Assembly: GCA_903822495.1 (NCBI GenBank)
Contig: CAIJPD010000024.1
Location: 1 to 40,640, forward strand
DNA length: 40,640 bases
Source: an uncultured Chloroflexota bacterium
GTDB lineage: Bacteria > Chloroflexota > Limnocylindria > Limnocylindrales > CSP1-4
Reading direction: 5' to 3'
This document shows, in pieces, positions 1 to 8,332 of the stretch; the first letter of the stretch is position 1, and every line of letters begins with the position of its first letter. The notes beneath the pieces were generated by a model. The model was not told where the DNA came from, ran no database searches, and saw only the letters and a program-made list of their open reading frames with translations. Position numbers and translations under genes: made by a program.

Positions 1-2444
1 GCCGACAGGGTGCCACCTGCGCCGAGCGCCACCGTGACCCCGTTGGCGCGGTCGTCACCCACGGGGAAGTTGATGGTGCTGCTGGTGGCCGACGTGGTCT
101 CCACCGGACCCAGGAGGACCCAGCCACCCGAGGTCTGGCCGGTCACGGTCAGGATGCCGGTGATGGCCGTGGCATTCGCCGGGACCCCGCCCCGGCCGGT
201 GACCTGGAAGGTGCGTGGGGCGAAGGCGGCGAAGGGACCCGGCAGGCCGTTGGCGTCGCGGGTATCGAGCAGGCGGGTGGGGCCGAGGGCGATGTACGTG
301 GCGCCGGGGATGGGCGTCGGTGTCGGCGTGGGGCTCGGCGTCGGCGTGGGGCTCGGCGTCGGCGTGGGCGATGGAGTCGGCGAGGGTGACGGCGTCGGGC
401 TCGGCACAGGCGTGGGCGTCGGTGTCGGTGTCGGCACCGGGGTCGGACTTGGTGTCGGGGTCGGCGTCGGGCTCGGCACGGGCGTTGGCGTCGGGGTCGG
501 CGTAGGCGTGGCGCCCGGCGTTGGCGTGGGCGTTGGCGTGGGCGTCGGGGTCGGAGCCGGCGTCGGCGTGGGCGTGGGCGTGGCGCCCGGCGTCGGCGTG
601 GGCGTCGGGGTCGGAGCCGGCGTCGGCGTGGGCGTGGGCGTCGGGGTCGGAGCCGGCGTCGGCGTGGGCGTGGGCGTGGCGCCCGGCGTCGGCGTCGGCG
701 TCGGGCTTGGGACTGGCGTAGGCGTGGGGCTGGGCCGGGCGCAGGACGGGAAACTGAACGACCCGATCCGGGTGTGCCAGTTCCCGCCGCTGGCGTTGTC
801 GGCCCCGTCGTAGTACTCGGTCGTGTACCAGAACGTGCAGTCATCCACCGGGTCGACCGTCATCGCGCTGTAGTCGCCCCACCGGGCGCAGGCGGCGCCG
901 CCGCACGTATTGGACTGGCTGCCCGTCCCGTCGATCAGCGTCTGCTCGGTGAGCGTGAGGCTGTTCAGCGGATCGCCCACCAACCGCCCCGCGTACCGGA
1001 TCGACGGCCGCATGGCACTGCTGGAGACGGAGTAGCCCACCGCCATGTCCCCGACCGCGTCCACGGCCACACTGGGCGCGAATCGATGGTTGCTGTCCGG
1101 GTTCCACGTCCCCAGCTGGACGGGACCACTGGTCTGGACCGTCCCGCCGGTCACGTTGAGCTGGTACCAGCGGATGCTGGCGATCCCGCTCCCATTCCCC
1201 ACCGTATGGCTGATCCAGATGGATTCGGTCCCGCCGATGTTCCTGTACTGCGCCTGCATCATGAGCCGGTACGACAGTGTGTCGATTGAGTTGCCGCTGA
1301 GCTGGGGCACCTGGGTCGGCCCGACGGCGAACGAGGTGACCGGCACGTCCGATGGGCCGCTCAGCGTGGAGTTGGCCAGGGTGGTCCAGTCCGGCTGCAG
1401 CTTCCAGACCCTGGCGGCATAGGTGCCCCAGATGGAGACGAACATGCCGGGCCGGGCCGCCGGCGGCGCCATGCCGCGGAGGTTGGCCGGCAGGAGCGAG
1501 AATGCCTGCACGCCACCGGGCGAGCCCACGTCGAAGCTCACCGAGCGGAGGGGCAGCCCGTTCTCCATGTCCGACCGATTGAGGGCCCAGACCCGGGCCG
1601 TCACGAAGGTCTGGGGGACCGTCGAGTTGAAGACGTTGGCGGACATGTAGATGGCGTCGGTCCAGATCCCGATCTTGGGGTAGTCGGGCAGGTGCGCGCC
1701 GGCGTCGGCCTGGACCGCGTAGAAGTACCAGCCCCCGTTCACGGGATCACCCGTCTTGGAGACCGCGAAACACTCGTAGAACGGGCCGGTGCTGATGCTG
1801 CTCCAGGCGAAGTCGCTGAGGATCCAGCGGTCCGCCTGGGGGTCGTAGACCACGACGGGGTCGCCCTGGTTCGACGAGTCGCACGGCGTGCCCGTCCCCA
1901 GGATGAGGGTGTCGAACGTGAACATCGCGAGCGATGTGCCCGACTTGCTGAAGATGCCCACCTTGGTGTTGACGGTCTGGATGTAATGGTTGGGTCCCAC
2001 ATCCCCGTTGGTGTCCGGCGGCCACCCGCCGCCGTTCGGGGCCGGTCCCTCCTTCTTCATGCCGTCGAACGACACGTTGGGCGCCGGGGCCGGGGCGTCC
2101 AGGGTTGCCTGGACTTGCGGCTGGAGGGCGGTGTCGGGACCCGCGGGCGGCAGGTCAAAGCCGGGGACGTTCTCCTCGCCCGCCAGCTCGGCGCCATCGC
2201 CTTCGCCCGTGGGCTTGTCGCCTCCGGCCGTGGCCGACTCCTGCGCGTCGGCATCCGCCTCCTCGTCCGGGAGGTCCGCGACGCTGCCATCGAATCGGGC
2301 GGCCGTCACGAGCGCGCCGACGTTGGGGCGGAGGCCGCTCGATGGGCTGCTGGGCGCCTTGATCGCCATGCTGCCGACGACGGTGAGGACCATGGCGATC
2401 ACCACGGCCAGACCGATCGCGACGCGGGACCTGGACCTGCCCAT
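1..2444 (-). CDS. Exported protein with Pro/Thr linker and C-terminal DTR/GYF module (3' end outside window)
   Basis: The reading frame is open from ATG 2444 to the left edge (814 codons, no stop), so the C-terminus is missing. GTG/TTG codons lie just upstream in frame, and a GGGGAG ribosome site sits about 11 nt before the ATG. Residues 1-30 are a basic start plus a hydrophobic helix (signal peptide or anchor). Residues about 85-560 form a globular region opening with the motif [13 protein letters not shown], which I know from large exported, probably propeller-like proteins of unknown function. Residues about 567-714 are an almost pure Pro-Thr linker. From about 715 a module with [18 protein letters not shown] and [17 protein letters not shown] begins; the same module recurs in three other proteins of this window. 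It probably acts outside the cell or on its surface. No enzymatic motif was recognised. Confidence 0.8.
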   Translation of the reverse strand, partial: MGRSRSRVAIGLAVVIAMVLTVVGSMAIKAPSSPSSGLRPNVGALVTAARFDGSVADLPDEEADADAQESATAGGDKPTGEGDGAELAGEENVPGFDLPPAGPDTALQPQVQATLDAPAPAPNVSFDGMKKEGPAPNGGGWPPDTNGDVGPNHYIQTVNTKVGIFSKSGTSLAMFTFDTLILGTGTPCDSSNQGDPVVVYDPQADRWILSDFAWSSISTGPFYECFAVSKTGDPVNGGWYFYAVQADAGAHLPDYPKIGIWTDAIYMSANVFNSTVPQTFVTARVWALNRSDMENGLPLRSVSFDVGSPGGVQAFSLLPANLRGMAPPAARPGMFVSIWGTYAARVWKLQPDWTTLANSTLSGPSDVPVTSFAVGPTQVPQLSGNSIDTLSYRLMMQAQYRNIGGTESIWISHTVGNGSGIASIRWYQLNVTGGTVQTSGPVQLGTWNPDSNHRFAPSVAVDAVGDMAVGYSVSSSAMRPSIRYAGRLVGDPLNSLTLTEQTLIDGTGSQSNTCGGAACARWGDYSAMTVDPVDDCTFWYTTEYYDGADNASGGNWHTRIGSFSFPSCARPSPTPTPVPSPTPTPTPGATPTPTPTPAPTPTPTPTPTPAPTPTPTPTPGATPTPTPTPAPTPTPTPTPTPTPGATPTPTPTPTPVPSPTPTPTPSPTPVPTPTPTPTPVPSPTPSPSPTPSPTPTPSPTPTPSPTPTPTPIPGATYIALGPTRLLDTRDANGLPGPFAAFAPRTFQVTGRGGVPANATAITGILTVTGQTSGGWVLLGPVETTSATSSTINFPVGDDRANGVTVALGAGGTLS
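304..744. repeat. GC-rich hexanucleotide array encoding a Pro-Thr linker
   Basis: About 440 bp are built almost entirely from permutations of GGCGTC/GGCGTG/GGGGTC. Larger units, punctuated by GCGCCC or GGAGCC, recur between 500 and 720. On the coding (minus) strand this gives (PT)n broken by GA, PA, PV and PS. It joins the globular domain to the C-terminal module of the same gene. Such arrays are prone to slippage and to assembly collapse, so the exact length is uncertain. Confidence 0.9.
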
Positions 2445-2554
2445 CAACACCAACACTCCCCTGCCACGACGGTTAGCGACATCTTATCGCCGGTCCTTCG
2501 CGCGAGCGCTGGGCCGTCCCGGCTCCGACCACCGGTGGTTCGGCGCCGAGGCGC

Positions 2555-2560
2555 TACCCT
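2555..2560 (+). promoter_or_regulatory. -10-like element TACCCT, probable leaderless start of the LysE gene
   Basis: TACCCT lies exactly 7 nt before the ATG at 2568, and no Shine-Dalgarno sequence is present. This spacing places transcription initiation at or next to the start codon. No good -35 is visible. Confidence 0.4.
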
Positions 2561-2567
2561 GCCACGG

Positions 2568-3155
2568 ATGGAGGCCCTGGTCGCGCTTGCGGCGTTCTCG
2601 ATCGTCAGCGCGGTGACGCCGGGGCCCAACAACATCCTGCTCTGGGCCTCGGGTGCCACCTTCGGGTTCCGGGCCACCATCCGCCACATGCTCGGCTCGG
2701 CGGTGGGGATCGGCGGGATGGCGCTGGTCCTGGCCGCGGGCCTGGGGGCGCTCTTCACCCTGGTCCCGGAGCTGGAGGTGGGCATGAAGGTTGCCGCCTC
2801 GGCCTACCTGCTCGTGCTCGCCTACCAGATCGCGGGGGCGCATGCGCTCCGGCGCGGCCAGCTGGGACGACCGCTGGGCATTCGCCAGGCGGCCGCGTTC
2901 CAGGTGATCAACCCCAAGGCCTGGATCTTCGCCCTCGGCGCGATCACGACGTTCCGTCCGCCCGGCCTGCCCCCCGTCACCGGAAGCCTGCTGGTGGTGC
3001 TGGTCATGGTCCTGATCATCGTGCCGGCGGCCGCCCTCTGGGCGGGGGCGGGCGAGGCGCTGGGCCGGCTGCTCACCGAGGACCGGCGCGGTCGGGTGGT
3101 GGGCGTGGCGCTGGCGCTGATCGTTGCCGCAACGGTGGTCTACGTCTGGATCTGA
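2568..3155 (+). CDS. LysE/RhtB-family amino-acid exporter
   Basis: 195 residues, the usual length for LysE/RhtB/CadD permeases. These are inner-membrane exporters of amino acids or related small molecules driven by ion gradients. The N-terminus carries the family signature AFSIVSAVTPGPNNILLWASG (S-x-TPGPN), and about six hydrophobic segments follow (near residues 1-25, 40-65, 68-88, 112-130, 145-170, 177-195). The mid-protein INPKAW motif is also typical. The frame is open far upstream, but homology to the family begins at ATG 2568. That ATG has no ribosome site and is preceded at 7 nt by TACCCT, suggesting a leaderless mRNA. The gene is divergent from the exported-protein gene at 2444. The substrate cannot be predicted from sequence. 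Confidence 0.9.
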   Translation: MEALVALAAFSIVSAVTPGPNNILLWASGATFGFRATIRHMLGSAVGIGGMALVLAAGLGALFTLVPELEVGMKVAASAYLLVLAYQIAGAHALRRGQLGRPLGIRQAAAFQVINPKAWIFALGAITTFRPPGLPPVTGSLLVVLVMVLIIVPAAALWAGAGEALGRLLTEDRRGRVVGVALALIVAATVVYVWI

Positions 3156-3171
3156 CGCCGACCCATGCGCC

Positions 3172-3219
3172 GGGCGCTGATCCGGGCGCTGATCCGGGCG
3201 CTGATCCGGGCGCTGATCC
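3172..3219. repeat. Four perfect tandem copies of a 12-bp unit
   Basis: The unit GGGCGCTGATCC is repeated four times head to tail with no mismatch and ends in a partial fifth copy (GGG). It fills the gap between the convergent LysE stop (3155) and the lipoprotein stop (3223). It is non-coding for both neighbours. Confidence 0.9.
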
Positions 3220-3222
3220 GGG

Positions 3223-3852
3223 CTACGGCGCCCAGGCCTGCATCTCGGCCGTCCCGGCCGAGCCGGGGGCCCCGAGACAGGGCGGCAGGCCACCATCCGT
3301 GGGCGAGAACGGCGTGGCCACGAAGCGGCCGCCCGCTGCCAGGACGAAGGCCAGGCTGACGGGCGCCGTGGCGGCCGGGCCGCAGTAGTTGCTGGCCCTG
3401 ACCAGCGACTTGAGCACCCCACCCGCGGCCACGAGGAGCGGCGCGGGAGTCGGAGCGGCGGTCACGGCGGGCGAGGGGGATGCCGCTGGGGCGCCGTCGA
3501 TCAGGACGGATCCCTTGCCATCCACCAGCTGCGGGCGCGCCATGGCGGGGAGCAGACAGGCAACCGCCCCGGTGTTGGTGACCTCCACGTGGGCGATGCG
3601 GCTCCCGGCCGCTCCTTCCCAGAGCGTGATCCGGGCGGCCAGCCGGGCGGGATCGCACGGCCCGGTTGTGGGGGCCACGCTGGCCGCGGGCGCGATGCTG
3701 GGCGCCGCGGACGCGCTCGGGGACGGCAAGGCGCTGGTGGTGGCAACGGCGGTCGCCGAGGGCACGGGGCTGCCGGCCGAGCTGCACGCGGCCAGGACCA
3801 GGGCGAGCCCGAGGCCGGCGAACGGCAGCACGGGACCGAGTCTCCTCGACAT
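3223..3852 (-). CDS. Secreted lipoprotein, DUF4232-like
   Basis: 209 residues. The start at ATG 3852 (MSRR) is preferred because AAGGAG lies 6 nt upstream; an in-frame ATG at 3867 would put that site inside the gene. The signal peptide ends in the lipobox LVLAACSS, with Cys near residue 26, so the mature protein is probably lipid-anchored to the outer face of the membrane. An Ala/Pro/Ser-rich linker follows. The remainder resembles DUF4232: CDPARL, WEGAAGSRIAHVEVTNTGAVACLL, and a paired Cys near NYCGP. A second low-complexity stretch interrupts this domain. The gene starts 15 nt after the stop of the GH25 gene, so the two are probably co-transcribed. Function unknown. Confidence 0.85.
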   Translation of the reverse strand: MSRRLGPVLPFAGLGLALVLAACSSAGSPVPSATAVATTSALPSPSASAAPSIAPAASVAPTTGPCDPARLAARITLWEGAAGSRIAHVEVTNTGAVACLLPAMARPQLVDGKGSVLIDGAPAASPSPAVTAAPTPAPLLVAAGGVLKSLVRASNYCGPAATAPVSLAFVLAAGGRFVATPFSPTDGGLPPCLGAPGSAGTAEMQAWAP

Positions 3853-3866
3853 GACGGGCTCCTTCA

Positions 3867-6608
3867 TCACGGGACGTACGGCACGAAGTAGCCCGTCACG
3901 TCGAACAAGAGGTAGACAGTGGCTCCGGCCGGGGCGCCATACGTCGCGGACAACGTGCCACCGGCACCCAGCGAGACGCTGACCCCATTGGCACGGTCGT
4001 CGCCGACCGGGAAGTTGATCGTGGAGCTGGTGGCGGCCGTGGTGGGCGATGGGCCGAGCACGGCCCATCCCGACGATGTCTGGCCGGTGACGGTGAGGAT
4101 TCCCGTCACGGCGACCGCCGTTGCGGGCACGCCGGCCAGGCCCGTCTCCTGGAATGTGCGCGGGGCGAAGGCGCCAAACGGACCGGCCAGCCCGATCCCG
4201 AGGCGCGTGTCGAGGACCCTGGCCTGGCTCAGGGGAACGTACATCGCCCCGCTGGTTCCGGGCACGAAGTAGCCCGTGACATCGAACACCATCTCGACCC
4301 GGTTGCCGGCGGGCGCGCCGGATGTGGCGGCCAGCGTCCCGCCGGCGCCCAGGGCCACCGTCACGCCGTTGGCCCGGTCGTCGCCGACCGGGAAGTTGAT
4401 GGTGCTGCTGGCCGCGGCCGTCGTCTCCACCGGGCCCAGGACGGCCCAGCCGCCCGAGGTCTGACCGGTGACGGTCAACACGCCCGTGACGGCAGTCGCG
4501 GTGCCCGGGACGCCGCCGCGCCCGGTCACCTGGAAGGTGCGCGGCGCGCCCGCCTGGAAGGCGCCCGACAGCCCGTTGGCCGCGCGCGTGTCAAGGAGGC
4601 GGACCTGGCTCAGGGGGAGGTACGTGGCGCCGGTGGTGTCGGGCAGGAAGTAGCCGGTGACGTCGAACAGCAGGTCCGCACCCGCGCCAGCCGGCCCACC
4701 GTAGGTGGCCGAGAGCGTCCCGCCGGCGCCCAGTGCGACCGTCACCCCGTTGGCGCGGTCGTCGCCGACCGGGAAGTTGATCGTCGAGCTGTTGGTCGCG
4801 GTGGTCGCGACGGGACCAAGCACGACCCAGCCACCGGCGGTCTGGCCCGTGACGGCCAGGATGCCCGTGACCGCGACGGCGTTGGCCGGCACGCCACCAC
4901 GACCCGTGACCTGGAACGTGCGCGGCACGCCCGCATTGAACGGACCCGACAGCCCGTTGCCCACCCGCGTGTCGAGCAGCCGTGCGGGGCTCACGGGGAC
5001 GAAGGTCGAGGAGATCGGCGGCCACGGCGTGGTGATGGGCGTTGGCGCCGAGGCGGCGCCGGAACCGGCGACGTTGGTGGCCTTGACGGTGAACGTGTAC
5101 GGGGTCCCGTTCGTGAGGCCCAGGACCGTGCAGCCCAGCGTCCCCGCGGTGGTGCAGGTCTTGCCGCCGGGCGACGAGGTGACCGTGTAGCCGGTGACCG
5201 GGCTGCCGCCGTTCCAGGCCGGGGCGATCCAGGAGAGGGCCGCGAAGGCGTCGCCTGGCACCGCCGCGGCGGCGGTTGGGACGTCCGGGACCGTCCGTGG
5301 CGTGACCGAGACGGTCGCGACGGAACCCGCACCGGTGCCGGCGATGTTGGTGGCGGTCAGGGCGAAGGTGTACGGGGTCCCGTTGCTGAGCCCGCTGACC
5401 GTGCAGCTGAGCGTGCCGGCGGTGGTGCAGGTCTTGCCGGCGGGCGTCGATGTGACGGCGTACCCGGTGATGGCGGCGCCGCCGTTCCAGGCCGGGGCGC
5501 TCCAGCTCACGAGGGCCGTGCCGTTGCCGGGCGTCGCGGCCGCGCCCGTCGGGGCATCGGGGACCGTCCGCGGCGTGACGGCCGCGGAGGCCACGGACGG
5601 CTGGCCCACGCCCGAGGCGTTCGCGGCCGTGACCGAGAACGTGTAGGGACTGCCGTTGCTCAGGCCGGTGACGGTGCACGTCGTCGTACCTGCGGTGGTG
5701 CACGTCGCGCCACCCGGCGAGGCGGTGACCGTGTAGCCGGTCAGGGCGCCGCCGCTGCTGGTCACGGGCGCGGTCCACGAGACGGCCACCTGCTTGTCCC
5801 CCGGCACGCCGGCGATGGTCGTCGGAACCCCGGGCCCGAACAGGACCGGCGTCATGTCGGCGCCGTTGTAGCGATCCAGGTCCACGCAGCCGGCGATGCC
5901 GGGCACGGTGCCGCAGTTGGTGTACTGCCAGAAGGTCCAGCCACGGCCGCCCCAGTTGGCCGCCGGCACGGTGGGATTTGCGACGCCCCAGTGGGCGATC
6001 CAGAGGGTGGAGTAGCCCAGATCGGCGAACATGGTGGTGTTGCCCATGTTGGTGGACCAGAAGCTGGGGCTCACGTAGATCATCGCCTTCGCCCCGGTCT
6101 TGGCCTCGATCTCGGTCAGGAAGGCCAGGACCCACGCCTGGAGGTCCGGAACGGAGAGGCCGTTGGTGACCTCCAGGTCCAGCGCCGGGATGATGTCGCC
6201 GGCGATGGGCCCGGTGTTCTTGAGGAACCAGTCGGCCTGGATGATCGCCTCGCTGGCCGGGTTGCCCGGCTGGGCGAAGTGGTAGGCGCCGATCCGGACG
6301 CCGGCCGCCCGCGCGTTCGTGTGGTTGCCGGCGTAGTACGGGTCCTTGTAGGTCTCCCCCTCGCTGGCCTTGGCGATGGCGAAGGACTTGCCGGCGAGCG
6401 CGACGGAGGCCCAGTCGATGGTCCCCTGCCAGTTGCTGATGTCGATGCCCTCGGCGGGCGTCACGACCTGGGGCGCTGGGGCGGCCGGCGATGCTGGGGC
6501 GGCCGGCGATGCGGGGACGAATGTGGACGCCGTGACGATGGAGCCGGCCCCCAGCAGCCCGAAGGCAACGGCGAGGACCAGCGCGGCGGCAGGATGCGCT
6601 CGCGACAT
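3867..6608 (-). CDS. Secreted GH25 muramidase with 3 FN3 and 3 DTR/GYF modules
   Basis: 913 residues. A signal peptide covers about 1-28, followed by an Ala/Pro linker. Residues about 52-258 form a glycoside hydrolase family 25 (N-acetylmuramidase) domain: GIDISNWQG carries Asp56, and PALDLEVTNG carries the Asp144-x-Glu146 pair expected of the active site; YHFAQPGN and FWQYT are also typical. The enzyme would cleave the MurNAc-GlcNAc bond of peptidoglycan. Residues about 262-533 are three fibronectin type III domains of about 91 residues, each with a conserved CTTAGT...CTV pair. Residues about 537-913 are three copies of the DTR/GYF module, the last ending FDVTGYFVPYVP. The start ATG 6608 has a weak AAGG about 8 nt upstream. 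A lipoprotein gene follows 15 nt after the stop. Role inferred: remodelling of its own wall or lysis of neighbours. Confidence 0.93.
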   Translation of the reverse strand: MSRAHPAAALVLAVAFGLLGAGSIVTASTFVPASPAAPASPAAPAPQVVTPAEGIDISNWQGTIDWASVALAGKSFAIAKASEGETYKDPYYAGNHTNARAAGVRIGAYHFAQPGNPASEAIIQADWFLKNTGPIAGDIIPALDLEVTNGLSVPDLQAWVLAFLTEIEAKTGAKAMIYVSPSFWSTNMGNTTMFADLGYSTLWIAHWGVANPTVPAANWGGRGWTFWQYTNCGTVPGIAGCVDLDRYNGADMTPVLFGPGVPTTIAGVPGDKQVAVSWTAPVTSSGGALTGYTVTASPGGATCTTAGTTTCTVTGLSNGSPYTFSVTAANASGVGQPSVASAAVTPRTVPDAPTGAAATPGNGTALVSWSAPAWNGGAAITGYAVTSTPAGKTCTTAGTLSCTVSGLSNGTPYTFALTATNIAGTGAGSVATVSVTPRTVPDVPTAAAAVPGDAFAALSWIAPAWNGGSPVTGYTVTSSPGGKTCTTAGTLGCTVLGLTNGTPYTFTVKATNVAGSGAASAPTPITTPWPPISSTFVPVSPARLLDTRVGNGLSGPFNAGVPRTFQVTGRGGVPANAVAVTGILAVTGQTAGGWVVLGPVATTATNSSTINFPVGDDRANGVTVALGAGGTLSATYGGPAGAGADLLFDVTGYFLPDTTGATYLPLSQVRLLDTRAANGLSGAFQAGAPRTFQVTGRGGVPGTATAVTGVLTVTGQTSGGWAVLGPVETTAAASSTINFPVGDDRANGVTVALGAGGTLAATSGAPAGNRVEMVFDVTGYFVPGTSGAMYVPLSQARVLDTRLGIGLAGPFGAFAPRTFQETGLAGVPATAVAVTGILTVTGQTSSGWAVLGPSPTTAATSSTINFPVGDDRANGVSVSLGAGGTLSATYGAPAGATVYLLFDVTGYFVPYVP
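3885..4995. repeat. Three tandem ~380-bp DNA repeats encoding DTR/GYF modules
   Basis: The marker GAAGTAGCC(C/G)GT(C/G)AC, coding on the minus strand for TGYF, recurs near 3886, 4265 and 4648. Long stretches between are near-identical, for example around the [14 protein letters not shown] codons. This gives a period of about 380 bp. The repeats are similar enough to recombine with each other and with copies near positions 1-300 and 28090-29240. Confidence 0.85.
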
Positions 6609-6904
6609 GGGTGACCTTGTTCAACGACGGGGCGGCGAGGCCGCGGGAAGGGCTGGTGGGTTGACCGCAACGGCGGCACGTGCAGACGAGTATGCCCGGA
6701 GATCCGACATCAGGGAATCCGGACGAACGTACGGGCCCATCGTGACCCGGTGGGGCCAGTGCGAAGCAGGACCGATTGGTGCGGTCCAGGGTGGTCGCCG
6801 GGCGATCGGCGCCCCTGTCAGGTCGAGCGGCGGGTTGAGGCGAGGGCGAAGCATTGCGCACCGGGCGCATCGACGAGCCTGCCGGCCCGACGGCCTGCCC
6901 CGCG
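6609..6904. other. Intergenic region between the GH25 gene and the COG2403 gene
   Basis: 296 bp upstream of the GH25 gene. No ORF with coding character was seen. It should hold the GH25 promoter, but no convincing -35/-10 pair was found. At 6897-6914 a perfect hairpin (stem GCCCCGC/GCGGGGC, loop GCTA) straddles the COG2403 stop codon and could attenuate or end that transcript, although no T-tract follows. Confidence 0.5.
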
Positions 6905-8239
6905 CTAGCGGGGCCGGGCCTGCGCCGCCGCGATGGCCGGCTGGATGAGCTCGGCCAGCGGCGTGCCACCCTCCTGGGCGGTCTCGTACCGGACCCGCGT
7001 GATGGGTTTGTTCAGCGTGAGGAGGCGCGTGAGATCGATCGGCGTCGCGGCCAGGACGAGGTCCGCCTCAACGGCGTTGAGCGTCGCCTCCAGCTCGCGG
7101 ACCTGCACCGCGCCGTAGCCCATCGCAGGGACCAGCGGCTCCAGCGCCGGGTAGCGGTCCAGGACCTCCCGGATGGACCCCACCGCGGCCGGCCGGGGGT
7201 CCACGAGCTCCGCCGCGCCGAAGCGCCGCGCGGCCACCACGCCCGCCCCGAAGGTCATCCCGCCGTGGGTCAGCGTGGGACCGTCCTCCACGACCACCAC
7301 CCGCCGGCCCGCGATGGCCGGGCCCGCGAGGGTGAGCTCCGAGCGCGCCGTCAGCACGGCGGCGCGGGGGTTGAGCGCGGCGATCGCCGCCCGGACCGCG
7401 TCCACCGCCGCGGGCGCGGCAGAATCCACCTTGTTGATGAGCACCACGTCGGCCATCCGGACATTGGCTTCGCCGGGGTGGTAGCGCGACTCGTCACCGG
7501 CCCGCAGCGGATCCGCCACGACGATGTACAGGTCTGGCCGATAGAACGGGAAGTCGTTGTTCCCGCCATCCCAGAGGATGACGTCGGCCTCGGCCTCGGC
7601 CTGCCGCAGGATCGCCGCGTAGTCAACGCCGGCATAGACGACCCGGCCGGCCTCCAGGTGCGGCTCGTACTCCTCGCGCTCCTCGATGGTCGTCTCGTAC
7701 CGGTCGAGATCCGCCAGCGTGGCGTAGCGTTGCACCGCCTGGGCGGCCAGGTCCCCGTACGGCATGGGGTGCCGAACCACCACCGGCGTCACCCCGCGGG
7801 CGGCAAGCAGGGCGGCCAGGTGGCGCGTGGTCTGGCTCTTCCCGGCGCCGGTCCGGGTGGCCCCCACCGCGATGACGGGGCGGCAGCTGACCAGCATGGT
7901 CCGGGCCGGGCCGAGCAGCGTGAAGTCCGCGCCGGCTGCCAGGGCGCGGGACGCGGCATGCATGACGGCCTCGTGGCTCACGTCGCTGTACGCGAAGACG
8001 ACCGAGTCCGCGCGCCCGGCGCCGATGACTGCCTCCAGCTCCGCCTCCGCGACGATCGGGATGCCGCGCGGATAGAGCGGGCCGGCCAGCTGGGGCGGGT
8101 AGTGACGGCCGGCGATCCCCGGGATCTGCGTGGCCGTGAAGGCCACGACCTCCCACGCCGGATCGTCGCGGTAGACCACGTTGAAGTCGTGGAAGTCCCG
8201 TCCAGCAGCGCCCATGATCACCACCCGGCGGCGTTCCAT
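6905..8239 (-). CDS. Cyclic 2,3-diphosphoglycerate synthetase-like P-loop protein (COG2403)
   Basis: 444 residues, starting at ATG 8239 with GGAGG 6 nt upstream. The N-terminus (RRVVIMGAAGRDFHDFNVVYR) and VVAFTATQIPGIAGRHYPPQLAG match the COG2403 family. That family contains archaeal cyclic 2,3-diphosphoglycerate synthetase, which cyclises 2,3-DPG with ATP, but most bacterial members are uncharacterised and often labelled GTPase. A Walker A motif, GATRTGAGKSQTTR, sits near residue 128, with ILWDGGNNDFPF and VVLINKVD (NKxD-like) downstream. The latter is why the family is sometimes called GTPase. A -10-like TAGTCT lies about 62 nt upstream. No arginine-fermentation gene is adjacent. Family assignment is firm; the reaction in this organism is not. 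Confidence 0.85.
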   Translation of the reverse strand: MERRRVVIMGAAGRDFHDFNVVYRDDPAWEVVAFTATQIPGIAGRHYPPQLAGPLYPRGIPIVAEAELEAVIGAGRADSVVFAYSDVSHEAVMHAASRALAAGADFTLLGPARTMLVSCRPVIAVGATRTGAGKSQTTRHLAALLAARGVTPVVVRHPMPYGDLAAQAVQRYATLADLDRYETTIEEREEYEPHLEAGRVVYAGVDYAAILRQAEAEADVILWDGGNNDFPFYRPDLYIVVADPLRAGDESRYHPGEANVRMADVVLINKVDSAAPAAVDAVRAAIAALNPRAAVLTARSELTLAGPAIAGRRVVVVEDGPTLTHGGMTFGAGVVAARRFGAAELVDPRPAAVGSIREVLDRYPALEPLVPAMGYGAVQVRELEATLNAVEADLVLAATPIDLTRLLTLNKPITRVRYETAQEGGTPLAELIQPAIAAAQARPR

Positions 8240-8332
8240 GGCGGGCCTCCAGCCTGGCCGTCCGCGGGATGGCGTCGACCGCGGCTCGGTCCCTGCCCCA
8301 AGACTACTCCCGGCCCGCGACGCCCTCGCCGT

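Noticed and set aside
10..813. Plus-strand ORF rich in Gly-Val repeats
   Set aside because: It is the reverse frame of the Pro-Thr linker gene; the minus frame has a signal peptide, conserved domain and continuous coding to 2444.
3885..4995. Regular repeats, considered as CRISPR
   Set aside because: The ~380-bp units are coding modules in frame, not short repeats with unique spacers.
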